DNA of 64,000 nt from Ketobacter sp. (lineage in GTDB: Bacteria; Pseudomonadota; Gammaproteobacteria; Pseudomonadales; Ketobacteraceae). The DNA lies in assembly GCF_003671495.1 (NCBI RefSeq), contig NZ_RCHN01000007.1:1-64000 (forward strand). The letters run 5' to 3'. Positions 1 to 7,567 of the stretch are shown here, in pieces. The notes below the pieces were generated by a model. It ran no database searches. It worked only from the letters and a program-made list of their open reading frames with translations, and had not been told where the DNA came from. The first letter of the stretch is position 1; the number at the start of each line of letters is the position of its first letter. The position numbers and the translations under genes were made by a program.

Positions 1-21
1 ATCCAGAGAAGTCGTGCTCAT
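1..21 (-). CDS. serA: D-3-phosphoglycerate dehydrogenase, N-terminal tip only (partial)
   Basis: Read on the minus strand, the first 21 bases give ATG and then codons for M-S-T-T-S-L-D, running off the window edge. SerA proteins of Pseudomonas relatives start in nearly the same way (M-S-K-T-S-L-D-K). In those genomes serA lies divergent from an FAD-linked D-2-hydroxyglutarate dehydrogenase, which is exactly the next gene here. SerA oxidises 3-phosphoglycerate in the first step of serine synthesis. Only seven codons are visible, so the call rests on that short match plus gene order. Confidence 0.55.
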
Positions 22-240
22 GCTGTTTACTCGTATCAAATGGGGGTAGCTTTGAGGGCGGCTATGGTATCATATCGCATCGAAAACGCAGTCCCGCACC
101 GTGAAAAGATCCGTGAAAATCTCGCATGGTGGTGTGAAATTCCCTAATGGACGCACTTCCGGATTGCCTGCCCAGGGGGCGTGTGACCGCTCGGTTCGCC
201 TCAATATCCTGAATAACCAGCTGTAAATAAAGAGAAAACC

Positions 241-1638
241 ATGACCGACACCAACCAGATCATTGCCGGATTAAGCCAGCTTGTGGATGCGGGCCGTTTA
301 CTTACCGATGCCGACAGCCTCAAGCATTACGGTTGCGACTGGACCAAGAAGTACGAACCCCAGCCCCTGGCCATTGTATTGCCGAAAACCGTGGAGCAGG
401 TGCAGGCTGTTGTACGCTATGCCAACGAACACAAGCTGGCCCTGGTGCCCTCTGGCGGGCGCACCGGCCTCAGTGCGGCGGCGGTGGCGGCCCATGGTGA
501 AGTGGTGGTGGCGTTTGATTTGATGAATAAAATCAACGGTTTCAACCCCATTGATCGCACTGTGCAGTGCCAGGCCGGGGTGGTCACCGAGCAACTGCAG
601 CAGTTTGCGGAAGAAAATAACCTTTACTACCCGGTGGACTTTGCTTCCGCCGGTTCCAGTCAGTTAGGGGGCAATATCTCCACCAACGCCGGTGGCATCA
701 AAGTGATCCGTTACGGTATGACCCGGGAGTGGGTGAAGGGCCTCAAGGTGGTCACCGGCAAGGGGGATCTGCTGGACCTGAACGTGGGTCTGGACAAGAA
801 CGCCACCGGCTATGATTTCCGCCACCTGTTCATCGGCGCCGAGGGTACCCTGGGCTTTATTGTTGAGGCCACCATGAAGCTGGCCCGCAGCCCCAAGAAC
901 CTTACCGTGCTGGTGTTGGGGGTGCCGGAGTTCCGCGCCATCATGAAGGTGCTGGAGACGTTCCAGAGCCAGATCGACCTGACCGCGTTTGAGTTCTTCT
1001 CCGACAAGGCAGTGCAGCTGGTGACTGAGCACCAGGACGTGCCCCGTCCATTTGAAGCCGCCACCCCGTATTACGCGCTGCTGGAATTTGAAGCCCCCAC
1101 CGAAGACGTACTGGAGCAGGCCATGAGCCTGTTCGAGCACTGTGTAGAGGAAGGTTGGGTTCTGGATGGGGTCATCAGCCAGAGTGAAACCCAGGCGGCC
1201 AACCTGTGGCGTCTGCGGGAAGGCATCAGCGAAACCATTGCGCCATTCACTCCTTACAAAAACGATGTGTCTGTACTGGTGTCGAAAGTGCCGGATTTTC
1301 TGGAAGAGATCGATTCCATCGTCAGCACTCAATACCCGGATTTTGAGATCGTCTGGTTCGGTCACATCGGCGACGGCAACCTGCACCTGAATATCCTGAA
1401 GCCCCAGGCCCTCAGCAAAGAGGAATTTTTCCAGCGTTGCGAACAGGTGAATACCCAGGTGTTCGAAACCGTGCAGAAATACCATGGCAGTGTGTCCGCC
1501 GAGCACGGGGTGGGCATGACCAAAAAGCCCTATCTGCAGTACACCCGCAGTGCAGCGGAGATCGATTACATGCGGGCGGTGAAACGCAGCTTTGACCCCA
1601 ACAACATCATGAACCCCGGCAAAGTCTTTGATCTTTAA
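241..1638 (+). CDS. FAD-binding oxidase, likely D-2-hydroxyglutarate dehydrogenase
   Basis: A 465-residue protein of the VAO/GlcD flavoprotein family. The N-terminal half is the FAD-binding PCMH domain, with the glycine-rich stretch PSGGRTGLS near residue 71 and GGNISTNAGG near 143. The C-terminal FAD-oxidase domain carries the metal-binding motif GHIGDGNLHL and the terminal SAEHGVGMTKK signature. Members oxidise D-2-hydroxy acids and pass electrons to an electron-transfer flavoprotein or quinone. Divergent placement from serA supports D-2-hydroxyglutarate as substrate: SerA can reduce 2-oxoglutarate to D-2-hydroxyglutarate, and this enzyme removes the product, which helps pull serine synthesis forward. 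A D-lactate dehydrogenase of the same family is the main alternative. The ATG at 241 follows a purine-rich AAAGAGAAAACC leader. Confidence 0.85.
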   Translation: MTDTNQIIAGLSQLVDAGRLLTDADSLKHYGCDWTKKYEPQPLAIVLPKTVEQVQAVVRYANEHKLALVPSGGRTGLSAAAVAAHGEVVVAFDLMNKINGFNPIDRTVQCQAGVVTEQLQQFAEENNLYYPVDFASAGSSQLGGNISTNAGGIKVIRYGMTREWVKGLKVVTGKGDLLDLNVGLDKNATGYDFRHLFIGAEGTLGFIVEATMKLARSPKNLTVLVLGVPEFRAIMKVLETFQSQIDLTAFEFFSDKAVQLVTEHQDVPRPFEAATPYYALLEFEAPTEDVLEQAMSLFEHCVEEGWVLDGVISQSETQAANLWRLREGISETIAPFTPYKNDVSVLVSKVPDFLEEIDSIVSTQYPDFEIVWFGHIGDGNLHLNILKPQALSKEEFFQRCEQVNTQVFETVQKYHGSVSAEHGVGMTKKPYLQYTRSAAEIDYMRAVKRSFDPNNIMNPGKVFDL

Positions 1639-1659
1639 CGGGTGAGAACGGGGGCCATA

Positions 1660-1965
1660 ATGATTAAACATATTGTGATGTGGAAGCTGCTGGAACAGGC
1701 CGAGGGCAACAGCAAAGCCCACAATGCGCAGCTGGCCAAAGCCAAACTGGAAGCCCTGAACGGCAAGGTGCCCGGTTTGTTGAAGCTGGAAGTGGGCATC
1801 GACTTTTCCGCTACCGAGACCTCCATGGACCTGCTGCTGTATTCCGAATTTGAAGACCGCGCCGCCCTGCAGCGCTATCAACAACATCCGGAGCACGTGG
1901 CGGTGTTTCCTTTCATGCAAGCCATCCGCAGTGAGCGCCGGGTTGTGGATTACGAAACCGATTGA
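1660..1965 (+). CDS. Dabb-family (stress-responsive alpha-beta barrel) protein
   Basis: A 101-residue protein starting MIKHIVMWKL, the usual N-terminus of Dabb-domain dimeric alpha-beta barrels (ferredoxin-like fold). The conserved central pattern of a secondary-structure-rich GKVPGL segment followed by L-Y-SEF-D and a YQQHPEH motif is present. An upstream GTG at 1642 is in frame, but the ATG at 1660 matches the family start. The gene begins 21 bp after the D-2-hydroxyglutarate dehydrogenase and is followed closely by a fumarylacetoacetate-hydrolase-family gene, so the three are probably one operon. The biochemical role of these small barrels is mostly unknown. A second, secreted Dabb protein lies at 55281. 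Confidence 0.75.
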   Translation: MIKHIVMWKLLEQAEGNSKAHNAQLAKAKLEALNGKVPGLLKLEVGIDFSATETSMDLLLYSEFEDRAALQRYQQHPEHVAVFPFMQAIRSERRVVDYETD

Positions 1966-1996
1966 ACCAGCAAGCGATAGAATAAAAGAAGGCCCC

Positions 1997-2683
1997 ATGA
2001 ACGATCACATCACGGCGTATCAACACATCCTCAATGGCGAAACCCTGGATCTGCCCCTGGGCAAAGTGGTGTGTGTGGGCCGTAACTACGCCGCCCACGC
2101 CCGGGAACTGAATAACCCGGTGCCCACCACGCCCATCCTGTTCATCAAACCCGCCACCGCCGTGGTGCCGTTCGCGGGTGAGATTGCCATTCCCAAACAA
2201 CAGGGCGAATGTCATCACGAACTGGAAATGTCAGTGTTGATCGGCAAACCGCTGCGGCATGCCAGTGAAACCGAAGCGCAAGCCGCAATCAAGGGCTTCG
2301 GCCTGGGGCTGGATCTGACCCTGCGGGATCTGCAAGCCAAGCTGAAAGAAAAAGGCCACCCCTGGGAAGTCGCCAAGAGTTTTGACGGCGCCTGCCCGTT
2401 GTCGGCGTTCGTACCCGCTGCCGCATTGAGTGATCCACTGCACACCGAACTGAGCCTGCAGGTGAATGGATCAGCGCGCCAGCAGGGCACTACCGCCGAC
2501 ATGATCACACCGCTGTATGAACTGCTGGCGTACATGAGCCGTTACTTTACCCTGCTACCTGGTGATGTGGTGCTGACCGGGACACCGGCCGGGGTGGGGC
2601 CACTGCAGGTCGGTGATCAATTGGTTGCCCAACTGGGGGCTGCCCCGGATACCCTGTTGGAGTGCCGTGCCCGGGTGAGCTAG
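1997..2683 (+). CDS. Fumarylacetoacetate hydrolase (FAH) family protein
   Basis: A 228-residue single-domain FAH-family protein, resembling E. coli YcgM and acylpyruvate hydrolases. Visible signatures are VCVGRNYAAHARE near the start, the metal-site stretch HHELEMSVLIG (acidic ligands) and a downstream acidic residue in LGLDLTLRD, followed by K-G-PW-VAKSFD. The C-terminal half has LTGTPAGVGP, typical of the family. Such enzymes hydrolyse or decarboxylate small oxo-diacids using a divalent metal. The substrate cannot be read from sequence. The ATG at 1997 follows an AAGAAGG ribosome-binding site; the longer upstream frame overlaps the Dabb gene and lacks family similarity. Confidence 0.85.
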   Translation: MNDHITAYQHILNGETLDLPLGKVVCVGRNYAAHARELNNPVPTTPILFIKPATAVVPFAGEIAIPKQQGECHHELEMSVLIGKPLRHASETEAQAAIKGFGLGLDLTLRDLQAKLKEKGHPWEVAKSFDGACPLSAFVPAAALSDPLHTELSLQVNGSARQQGTTADMITPLYELLAYMSRYFTLLPGDVVLTGTPAGVGPLQVGDQLVAQLGAAPDTLLECRARVS

Positions 2684-2808
2684 ACGCTTCAGGCCGCTGC
2701 GACGGTTGCTAAAGTTCGTCTCATAGCGGAACAGATTCTGTGTGATCTGGATCATCGAGTTTTGCACCGGGTTGGGTTATACCTACAAGAAATCACAGGG
2801 AGGCCACT

Positions 2809-3240
2809 ATGCTGACACTCAAGCTTAAAGAAACCATGAAAGGCTGGCTGGAACTGAACGCCTCCCACCAGAAGGAGCCGCTGGAATTTTCCATTGATGT
2901 GACGTTCATGCATCGCCTTAAACTCTGGAAGCCGCAGCCATTCCTGGGCTCGATCACGCTGTCCCAGCGTCATGTCAGCACAGAGACCCACGGTTATTTC
3001 ACCCTCAAACCCGCAGGCCCCCGTTATGAATTGTGGTTCGATTTGCCGGGGGTGGGGCCCGTGGAGGCCAAGGGTGAAAAATCTTACGATCTGATGAATC
3101 TGAAGGAATCGCTCACCATGTGCCCGTTGACGTTGTATCAGAACGGCCAGGCCATCGGTTACATTGAAGTCGCCTATGAGGATTCCCTGGTCACCTTTCC
3201 GTTTAAAGCGTTACGGCTTTCCCGTTACGCCACCATTTGA
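2809..3240 (+). CDS. Conserved-looking hypothetical protein, 143 aa
   Basis: I do not recognise this family. The protein has no signal peptide or membrane segment. It reads as a beta-rich domain with alternating hydrophobic strands and an acidic/aromatic core (YELWFDLPGVGP, with a C-terminal SLVTFPFKALRLSRY). The ATG is preceded by a strong GGGAGG ribosome-binding site. It is followed after only 21 bp by the next unknown gene on the same strand, so the two probably act together. Content resembling an N-terminal accessory domain seen beside lipid or sterol oxidoreductases is a weak impression only. Confidence 0.6.
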   Translation: MLTLKLKETMKGWLELNASHQKEPLEFSIDVTFMHRLKLWKPQPFLGSITLSQRHVSTETHGYFTLKPAGPRYELWFDLPGVGPVEAKGEKSYDLMNLKESLTMCPLTLYQNGQAIGYIEVAYEDSLVTFPFKALRLSRYATI

Positions 3241-3261
3241 GTGTGTTGAGGCTTTAAGACC

Positions 3262-4293
3262 ATGGACAGTTTCACGGACGCGACCAGACTGGACCCGTAT
3301 GCGGAACAGCGGCGCGCCATGAATGAGTGCCGTTATCTGCACCACGCGGCAGGGCATTACGAAAGTTATTTTGTGCGGGCCAACCACCCCAGCCGCCCTT
3401 TGGCGTTCTGGCTGCGTTACACCATTTTTGCGCCCAAGGGCCATGCCGAGCACAACCTGGGTGAGTTATGGGCCATCCTGTTTGACGGTGAACGCAACCG
3501 CATTGTGGTGGCCAAGGAATCCTGCCCTCTGGCGCAATGCCAATTCGACAACGGCCAGCTTAACGTATTGTTGAAACAATCCCGCCTGCGCCCCGGGGTG
3601 GCCATCGGCGAAGCCAGGCAGGGTCGTAACCGGATCGAATGGGATCTGTCCTACCAGCCCGGTGATGAGCCGGTGTTTTTGCTGCCGCAATCCCTCTACG
3701 ACACGCCCTTGCCCAAAGCCAAGGCCCTGGTGGCCAACCCCAATGCAGTGTTTCGGGGCACCTTACGGGTAAACGGCGAAACCATCGTGGTGGATCATTG
3801 GGTGGGCAGTGAGAATCACAACTGGGGCAGCCAGCACACCGACGAGTACGCCTGGGGTCAGGTGGCAGGCTTCGACAACGACAGTGACGCATTTCTGGAG
3901 TGCGCCACGGTGCGGGTACGCCTTGGCCCGTTCAAATCGCCGCGCATGACCATGCTGGTCTGCCGGGTGGCGGGGGAGACCTATGTGATGACAAACCTGG
4001 TGCAGGCGGCTCTGGCCAGGGGGCGCTATGACTATTTCAACTGGGAGTTTGAAAGCCGCAATCAACAGGCCCGCATCCGGGGGGTGATCAGCGCGCCCCA
4101 ACATCTCTTTGTGGGGCTCACCTATCACAATCCACCCGGCGGTTCACACACCTGCCTCAACAGCAAGCTGGCTCAGTGCCGGTTGACCATCACGCCCAAA
4201 GGCAAGGCCGAGATCCGATTGCACACGGAGCATCGCGCCGCCTTTGAAATCCTCACCGATGATCACCACCACGGTGTGCCCATTGTTGCCTGA
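3262..4293 (+). CDS. Putative lipocalin-like (CrtC/AttH-type) protein
   Basis: A 343-residue soluble protein without a signal peptide. Its layout, two beta-rich halves with a conserved WVGSENHNWGSQHTDEY segment near residue 180 and an HTC motif in the second half, resembles the hydroxyneurosporene dehydratase (CrtC)/AttH double-lipocalin fold known to bind or act on isoprenoids and lipids. That link is an inference from sequence pattern, not a firm family assignment. It sits in a likely two-gene operon with the 143-residue unknown upstream. It is convergent with the 215-residue gene downstream, with only five bases between stops, and no clear terminator is visible there. Confidence 0.55.
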   Translation: MDSFTDATRLDPYAEQRRAMNECRYLHHAAGHYESYFVRANHPSRPLAFWLRYTIFAPKGHAEHNLGELWAILFDGERNRIVVAKESCPLAQCQFDNGQLNVLLKQSRLRPGVAIGEARQGRNRIEWDLSYQPGDEPVFLLPQSLYDTPLPKAKALVANPNAVFRGTLRVNGETIVVDHWVGSENHNWGSQHTDEYAWGQVAGFDNDSDAFLECATVRVRLGPFKSPRMTMLVCRVAGETYVMTNLVQAALARGRYDYFNWEFESRNQQARIRGVISAPQHLFVGLTYHNPPGGSHTCLNSKLAQCRLTITPKGKAEIRLHTEHRAAFEILTDDHHHGVPIVA

Positions 4294-4298
4294 TAGGC

Positions 4299-4946
4299 TC
4301 AGAGAAAGCGGTTCAGTTGTTCCCCGGCCTCGGCGTTGTGCTGGCGAATGCTATGGACCGCAGTGCCAAACCACTGGTCGGTTTTCACCGGCCCCAGCAC
4401 TTCACAACAGGCCACGTAAATCACAGTGAAAAAGTCCTGTAACGCGCGGTCATCAAAGCGGGCCAGATACTGCGGATTATCCGACAACAGATACTGGGCC
4501 AGCAGATCATAGCTGCCGTTGACGAAGCGCTTGCCCAGCTGTTTGGCCAACTGTTCATGCAGCTGCTTGCGTTGGCCCACCGAGGCCTTGCGCATCAACT
4601 CCGAGATCAGGCTGTGCAGGGCCAGTTGCGACTCGGTGGGCTTCAGGTCAAACACGGTGCTGGCGGTTTTGGCGCGGGCCCGTTCCAGCAGCGGCATGGG
4701 GTCCGGCGCCAGGTCGTGGGAGCGCCGCACCAGCACTTCCATCAGGCGGCGCCGGATGTGTTTGGTATCCATTTTCTGTTCGAACAAATGGCCAATGCGG
4801 GTCAGGTATTCGTGGATGGCGATGGAGGGCTTGCCCTTGTGATGCTCTTCGAACACCAACAGTGCTTCGATGATCTGATCCTCGTTCAGACACTCCTGGA
4901 GCACCGTATAGATGGCGCGACGCTGTAATACGTGTTGCTGATCCAT
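4299..4946 (-). CDS. Hypothetical protein downstream of amt, 215 aa
   Basis: Family not recognised. The protein looks all-alpha and cytosolic, with many charged helices (for example RRRLMEVLVRRSHDLAPD) and no membrane segment or metal-binding motif. It starts at an ATG preceded by a good AAGGAGG ribosome-binding site, 12 bp after the stop codon of the ammonium transporter, so it is almost certainly co-transcribed with it. That position suggests a link to nitrogen status or transporter control, but nothing in the sequence itself proves this. It is not a PII (GlnK) protein, the usual partner of amtB. Confidence 0.6.
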   Translation of the reverse strand: MDQQHVLQRRAIYTVLQECLNEDQIIEALLVFEEHHKGKPSIAIHEYLTRIGHLFEQKMDTKHIRRRLMEVLVRRSHDLAPDPMPLLERARAKTASTVFDLKPTESQLALHSLISELMRKASVGQRKQLHEQLAKQLGKRFVNGSYDLLAQYLLSDNPQYLARFDDRALQDFFTVIYVACCEVLGPVKTDQWFGTAVHSIRQHNAEAGEQLNRFL

Positions 4947-4958
4947 GATAAGCCCTCC

Positions 4959-6246
4959 TTAACCGGCCAGGGGTTTATGCAGGGGCAGGCGGTCAAACTC
5001 CGGATAGCCCCGTTCGGCGTGTTCGCTGTAGTCCATACCCCGCTGCTGATCCAGATTGGAGGCGCGCAGACCGATCAGCTTTTCCAGCAACCAGTAGGCG
5101 ATGAACGCGGTGGGAAAGGCCCACAGGAATGCCACCGCGCAGCCAAGGGCCTGCACCCCGAGCTGCTGCAGGTTGAACAGGTCCCCTTCCATGAAAAAGC
5201 CGGCGGCCAGCGTGCCCCAGACGCCGGCAAAACCGTGCACGGGGATGGCGCCTACGGCGTCATCCAGTTGCAGCAGCTCCAACAGGTAGCTGCCGATGAT
5301 CACCAGAACACCGCCCACCAGGCCGGTGATGACCGCGTAGGTGGGCGCCATGGTAGCGCAGCCGGCGGTGATGGCCACCAGGCCGCCGAGACTGCCGTTG
5401 ATGGTGTGGGTGAGCAGCACCGGCTTGCGGGTCAGGGTTTGGGCCAGGAAGGTACCCACGGCTCCGGCACAGGCCGCCAGATGGGTGTTGAGGGCGATCT
5501 TGCCCAGGCTGCTGTCCGCCTGCAGGGTGCTGCCGGCATTAAAGCCGAACCAGCCCAGCCACAGGATGAATCCGCCCAGGGCTACATTATTCAGGTTGTG
5601 GCCGGGGATGAGGCGGGCCACACCGGTTTCCGGATCAAAGCGGCCCAGGCGGGGGCCCACCACCATGATGCCGGCCAGGGCACACCAGGCCCCCACCGAG
5701 TGCACGACGGTGGAACCGGCAAAATCCACAAAGCCCAGCTCCGACAGCCAGCCCTTGCCGCCGAAGAAACCACCCCAGACCCCAGCTGCCGAACACCGGG
5801 TAGATGAAGCCAGTGATGATGATTGCCCCCACCAGGTAGCCGGAGTAACGGGTGCGTTCCGCCATGGCGCCGCTGGCAATGGTGGTGGCGGTGGCGGCAA
5901 ACATGATCTGGAATAACAGAAAGGTGTAGGACCACTCGTCATTGAATTGGGGCAGCCAGTGGCTGGCACCGAAAAAGCCGGTCTGGTTGAGGCCGAACAT
6001 GATGCCGAAGCCGAAGGCCCAGAACACCATACTGCCCAGGCACACATCCATGTAATTCTTCATCACCACGTTGACCGCGTTCTTGCTGCGGGACATGCCG
6101 CTTTCCAGCAGGGCAAAGCCGGTCTGCATAAAAAACACCAGGGCGGCAGCCACCACCAGCCAGACGGTATTCACCGGTTCGTCACCGACAGCGGCCCAGG
6201 TATCCACAGGTAAAGCCGCGAGCGTCAGCACTGTAAATCGTTTCAT
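4959..6246 (-). pseudogene. amt: Ammonium transporter Amt/AmtB, interrupted by one frameshift
   Basis: Two overlapping reading frames together encode one full Amt-family channel of about 428 residues, with a cleavable or hydrophobic N-terminus and eleven expected membrane helices. The N-terminal part (from 6246) reads through the Amt signature LLESGMSRSKNAVNV and IASGAMAERTRYSGY to VFGSW. The C-terminal part then continues in another frame with GGFFGGKGWL, FAGSTVVHSVGAW and the pore region FILWLGWFGFNAGS. Removing one G from the GGGG run at about 5780-5783 restores a continuous frame (GSW-V-WGGFFGG). This is either a real inactivating insertion or a homopolymer sequencing error; every other Amt signature is intact. 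A sigma-54 promoter lies upstream. Confidence 0.85.
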
Positions 6247-6312
6247 TGGGGAAACCTCAGTTCAAATGTGGAATAAAAATGCGAGATCTTATTACTGAGC
6301 GCGATTTGTTCA

Positions 6313-6327
6313 GCAATCTTTATGCCA
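6313..6327 (-). promoter_or_regulatory. Sigma-54 (-24/-12) promoter of amt
   Basis: On the minus strand the sequence reads TGGCAT-AAAGA-TTGC, matching the RpoN consensus TGGCAC-N5-TTGC at every key position except the last base of the -24 box. The GG and GC dinucleotides have correct spacing. It lies about 67 bp upstream of the amt start codon. Ammonium transporters are commonly NtrC/RpoN controlled, which fits. Confidence 0.75.
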
Positions 6328-6403
6328 GGGAATTTTTCAGGCTCCAGAAACGGGAATAATGCTCTTGAATTGCTTGATTTTGTTGTGGTAGGCAGAAAAG
6401 AAA

Positions 6404-6428
6404 GGTGCATGATCCGGCCCCATGCACC
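6404..6428. promoter_or_regulatory. Inverted repeat upstream of the amt sigma-54 promoter
   Basis: GGTGCATG and CATGCACC form a perfect 8-bp inverted repeat around a 9-bp centre. The arms contain GGTGCA/TGCACC, the half-sites of NtrC, but in the reversed order relative to the usual NtrC dimer site. The position, about 80-100 bp upstream of the -24 box, is where an enhancer-binding site would be expected. Assignment to NtrC is an inference. Confidence 0.4.
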
Positions 6429-6566
6429 AAATCTAACCCATTGATGATGGCGTATAGTCTCACTTTCTGTGGTAGTTTTGGCCATCCTGGCTGATGGGTT
6501 AGGCCATCCTCACCCTATACAGCCTGTGTTACCTTCTCGCCACCAATCCAAGTTGTAGGGGGAAAC

Positions 6567-7439
6567 ATGAAAAAGCGCATGAATGTACAGAAAGAAATTG
6601 AGCGGCTGGACCCGAAAGCGGACTGCCAGCGCATCGTTTTTCTCACTTCGTACCTGGAATTCCCCTGGGATATGACCCGTGCCCTGGAGCTGGCCCTGTT
6701 TCGCACGTTTGCAGTGCCGTCCATTGCTGCCTTGCTGGATCGCACCGGCGAGTTCAGCAACGACACTCTGCGTCGCTACGACGACACCTCCATCATCATC
6801 AATGAGATCATGATCAACGGCTATTACTCGGAGCGGGGCGGTGCCTTCATCAAGCGCATGAACCGCATGCACGGGCAATATGACATCAGCAATGATGATT
6901 TTCTGTATACCCTGTCCACCTTCATCTATGAGCCCATTCGCTGGATCAACAAGTTCGGCTGGCGCACGCTATACCGGAACGAATGCCTGGCTTTGTATCA
7001 TTTCTGGTCTGCGGTGGGTGAGCGCATGCGTATCCAGGATATCCCGCCAACCTATGAAGCGTTTGAGCAGTGGAGCCTGGATTACGAGAACAAGATGTTC
7101 GCCAATACCGAAGCCACGCAACGGGTGGCCAACTGCACCCGGGATCTGCTGTTGAGCTTCTATTTGCCCAAGTCGTTGTGGAAGACCGCGGAGCCTGCCG
7201 TCTATGCCCTGATGGACGAGCCCCTGTTGAAGGCCATGAACTACCCGCTGCCCAGCCCGGCCACCCGGCGTCGGGTGGAGGCCGCCCTGCGGGTGCGGGC
7301 CAAGTTGATGCGGTTGCTGCCCAAGCACAAGAATCCGCAGGTGATGACCTTCCAGCAGTTCCCCACCCATCCCGACGGTTATACGGTGGAAGACATCGGC
7401 CCTAAATCACTACGGGACAAGTGGCGCCAGAGCGCCTGA
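6567..7439 (+). CDS. Oxygenase MpaB-family (DUF2236) protein
   Basis: A 290-residue alpha-helical protein of the MpaB/latex-clearing-protein-like family, whose characterised members are haem-containing oxygenases such as the rubber oxygenase and the fungal MpaB farnesyl-chain oxygenase. Family hallmarks include the early FPWDMTRALELALFRTFA segment, RYDDTSIIINEIMINGY, then GQYDISNDDFLYTL and FIYEPIRWINKFGWR. No signal peptide is evident. It stands alone between the amt intergenic region and a strong terminator at 7472. A lipid or terpenoid substrate is likely by family but unproven. Confidence 0.8.
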   Translation: MKKRMNVQKEIERLDPKADCQRIVFLTSYLEFPWDMTRALELALFRTFAVPSIAALLDRTGEFSNDTLRRYDDTSIIINEIMINGYYSERGGAFIKRMNRMHGQYDISNDDFLYTLSTFIYEPIRWINKFGWRTLYRNECLALYHFWSAVGERMRIQDIPPTYEAFEQWSLDYENKMFANTEATQRVANCTRDLLLSFYLPKSLWKTAEPAVYALMDEPLLKAMNYPLPSPATRRRVEAALRVRAKLMRLLPKHKNPQVMTFQQFPTHPDGYTVEDIGPKSLRDKWRQSA

Positions 7440-7471
7440 TCTTCCAGCCCCTGACCGTTCATCCTTTCGCC

Positions 7472-7502
7472 GGCACCTGGTGGTCCCAGGTGCCCGTTTT
7501 TT
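7472..7502 (+). terminator. Rho-independent terminator after the MpaB-family gene
   Basis: A 9-bp perfect stem, GGCACCTGG / CCAGGTGCC, with a five-base loop is followed by CG and a run of six T. It begins about 32 bp after the stop codon at 7439 and is the cleanest intrinsic terminator in the window. Confidence 0.85.
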
Positions 7503-7567
7503 AACCGCGAATTTCCTGGGGTTAACTATACTGAATTGGTAAACCAGCCGTTCCAGTGGTATCGCCA

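Larger units (their letters stand above)
6247..6566. other. Divergent intergenic region between amt and the MpaB-family gene
   Basis: This 320-bp non-coding stretch separates divergent genes. It carries the sigma-54 type promoter at 6313-6327 (towards amt), a perfect 8-bp inverted repeat at 6404-6428, and a direct repeat GGCCATCCT at 6480-6488 and 6502-6510, 22 bp apart, nearer the MpaB-family gene. The gene at 6567 has a TAGGGGGAAAC ribosome-binding region. No small gene is convincing in the gap. Confidence 0.6.

Noticed and set aside
664..1998. A 444-residue minus-strand frame opposite the D-2-hydroxyglutarate dehydrogenase
   Set aside because: It is the antisense shadow of a well-conserved flavoprotein; composition is His/Gln-rich, typical of reversed GC-rich coding DNA, with no domain pattern.
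4932..5807. A 291-residue plus-strand frame opposite the amt gene
   Set aside because: It lies within the Amt coding region in antisense; no recognisable family.
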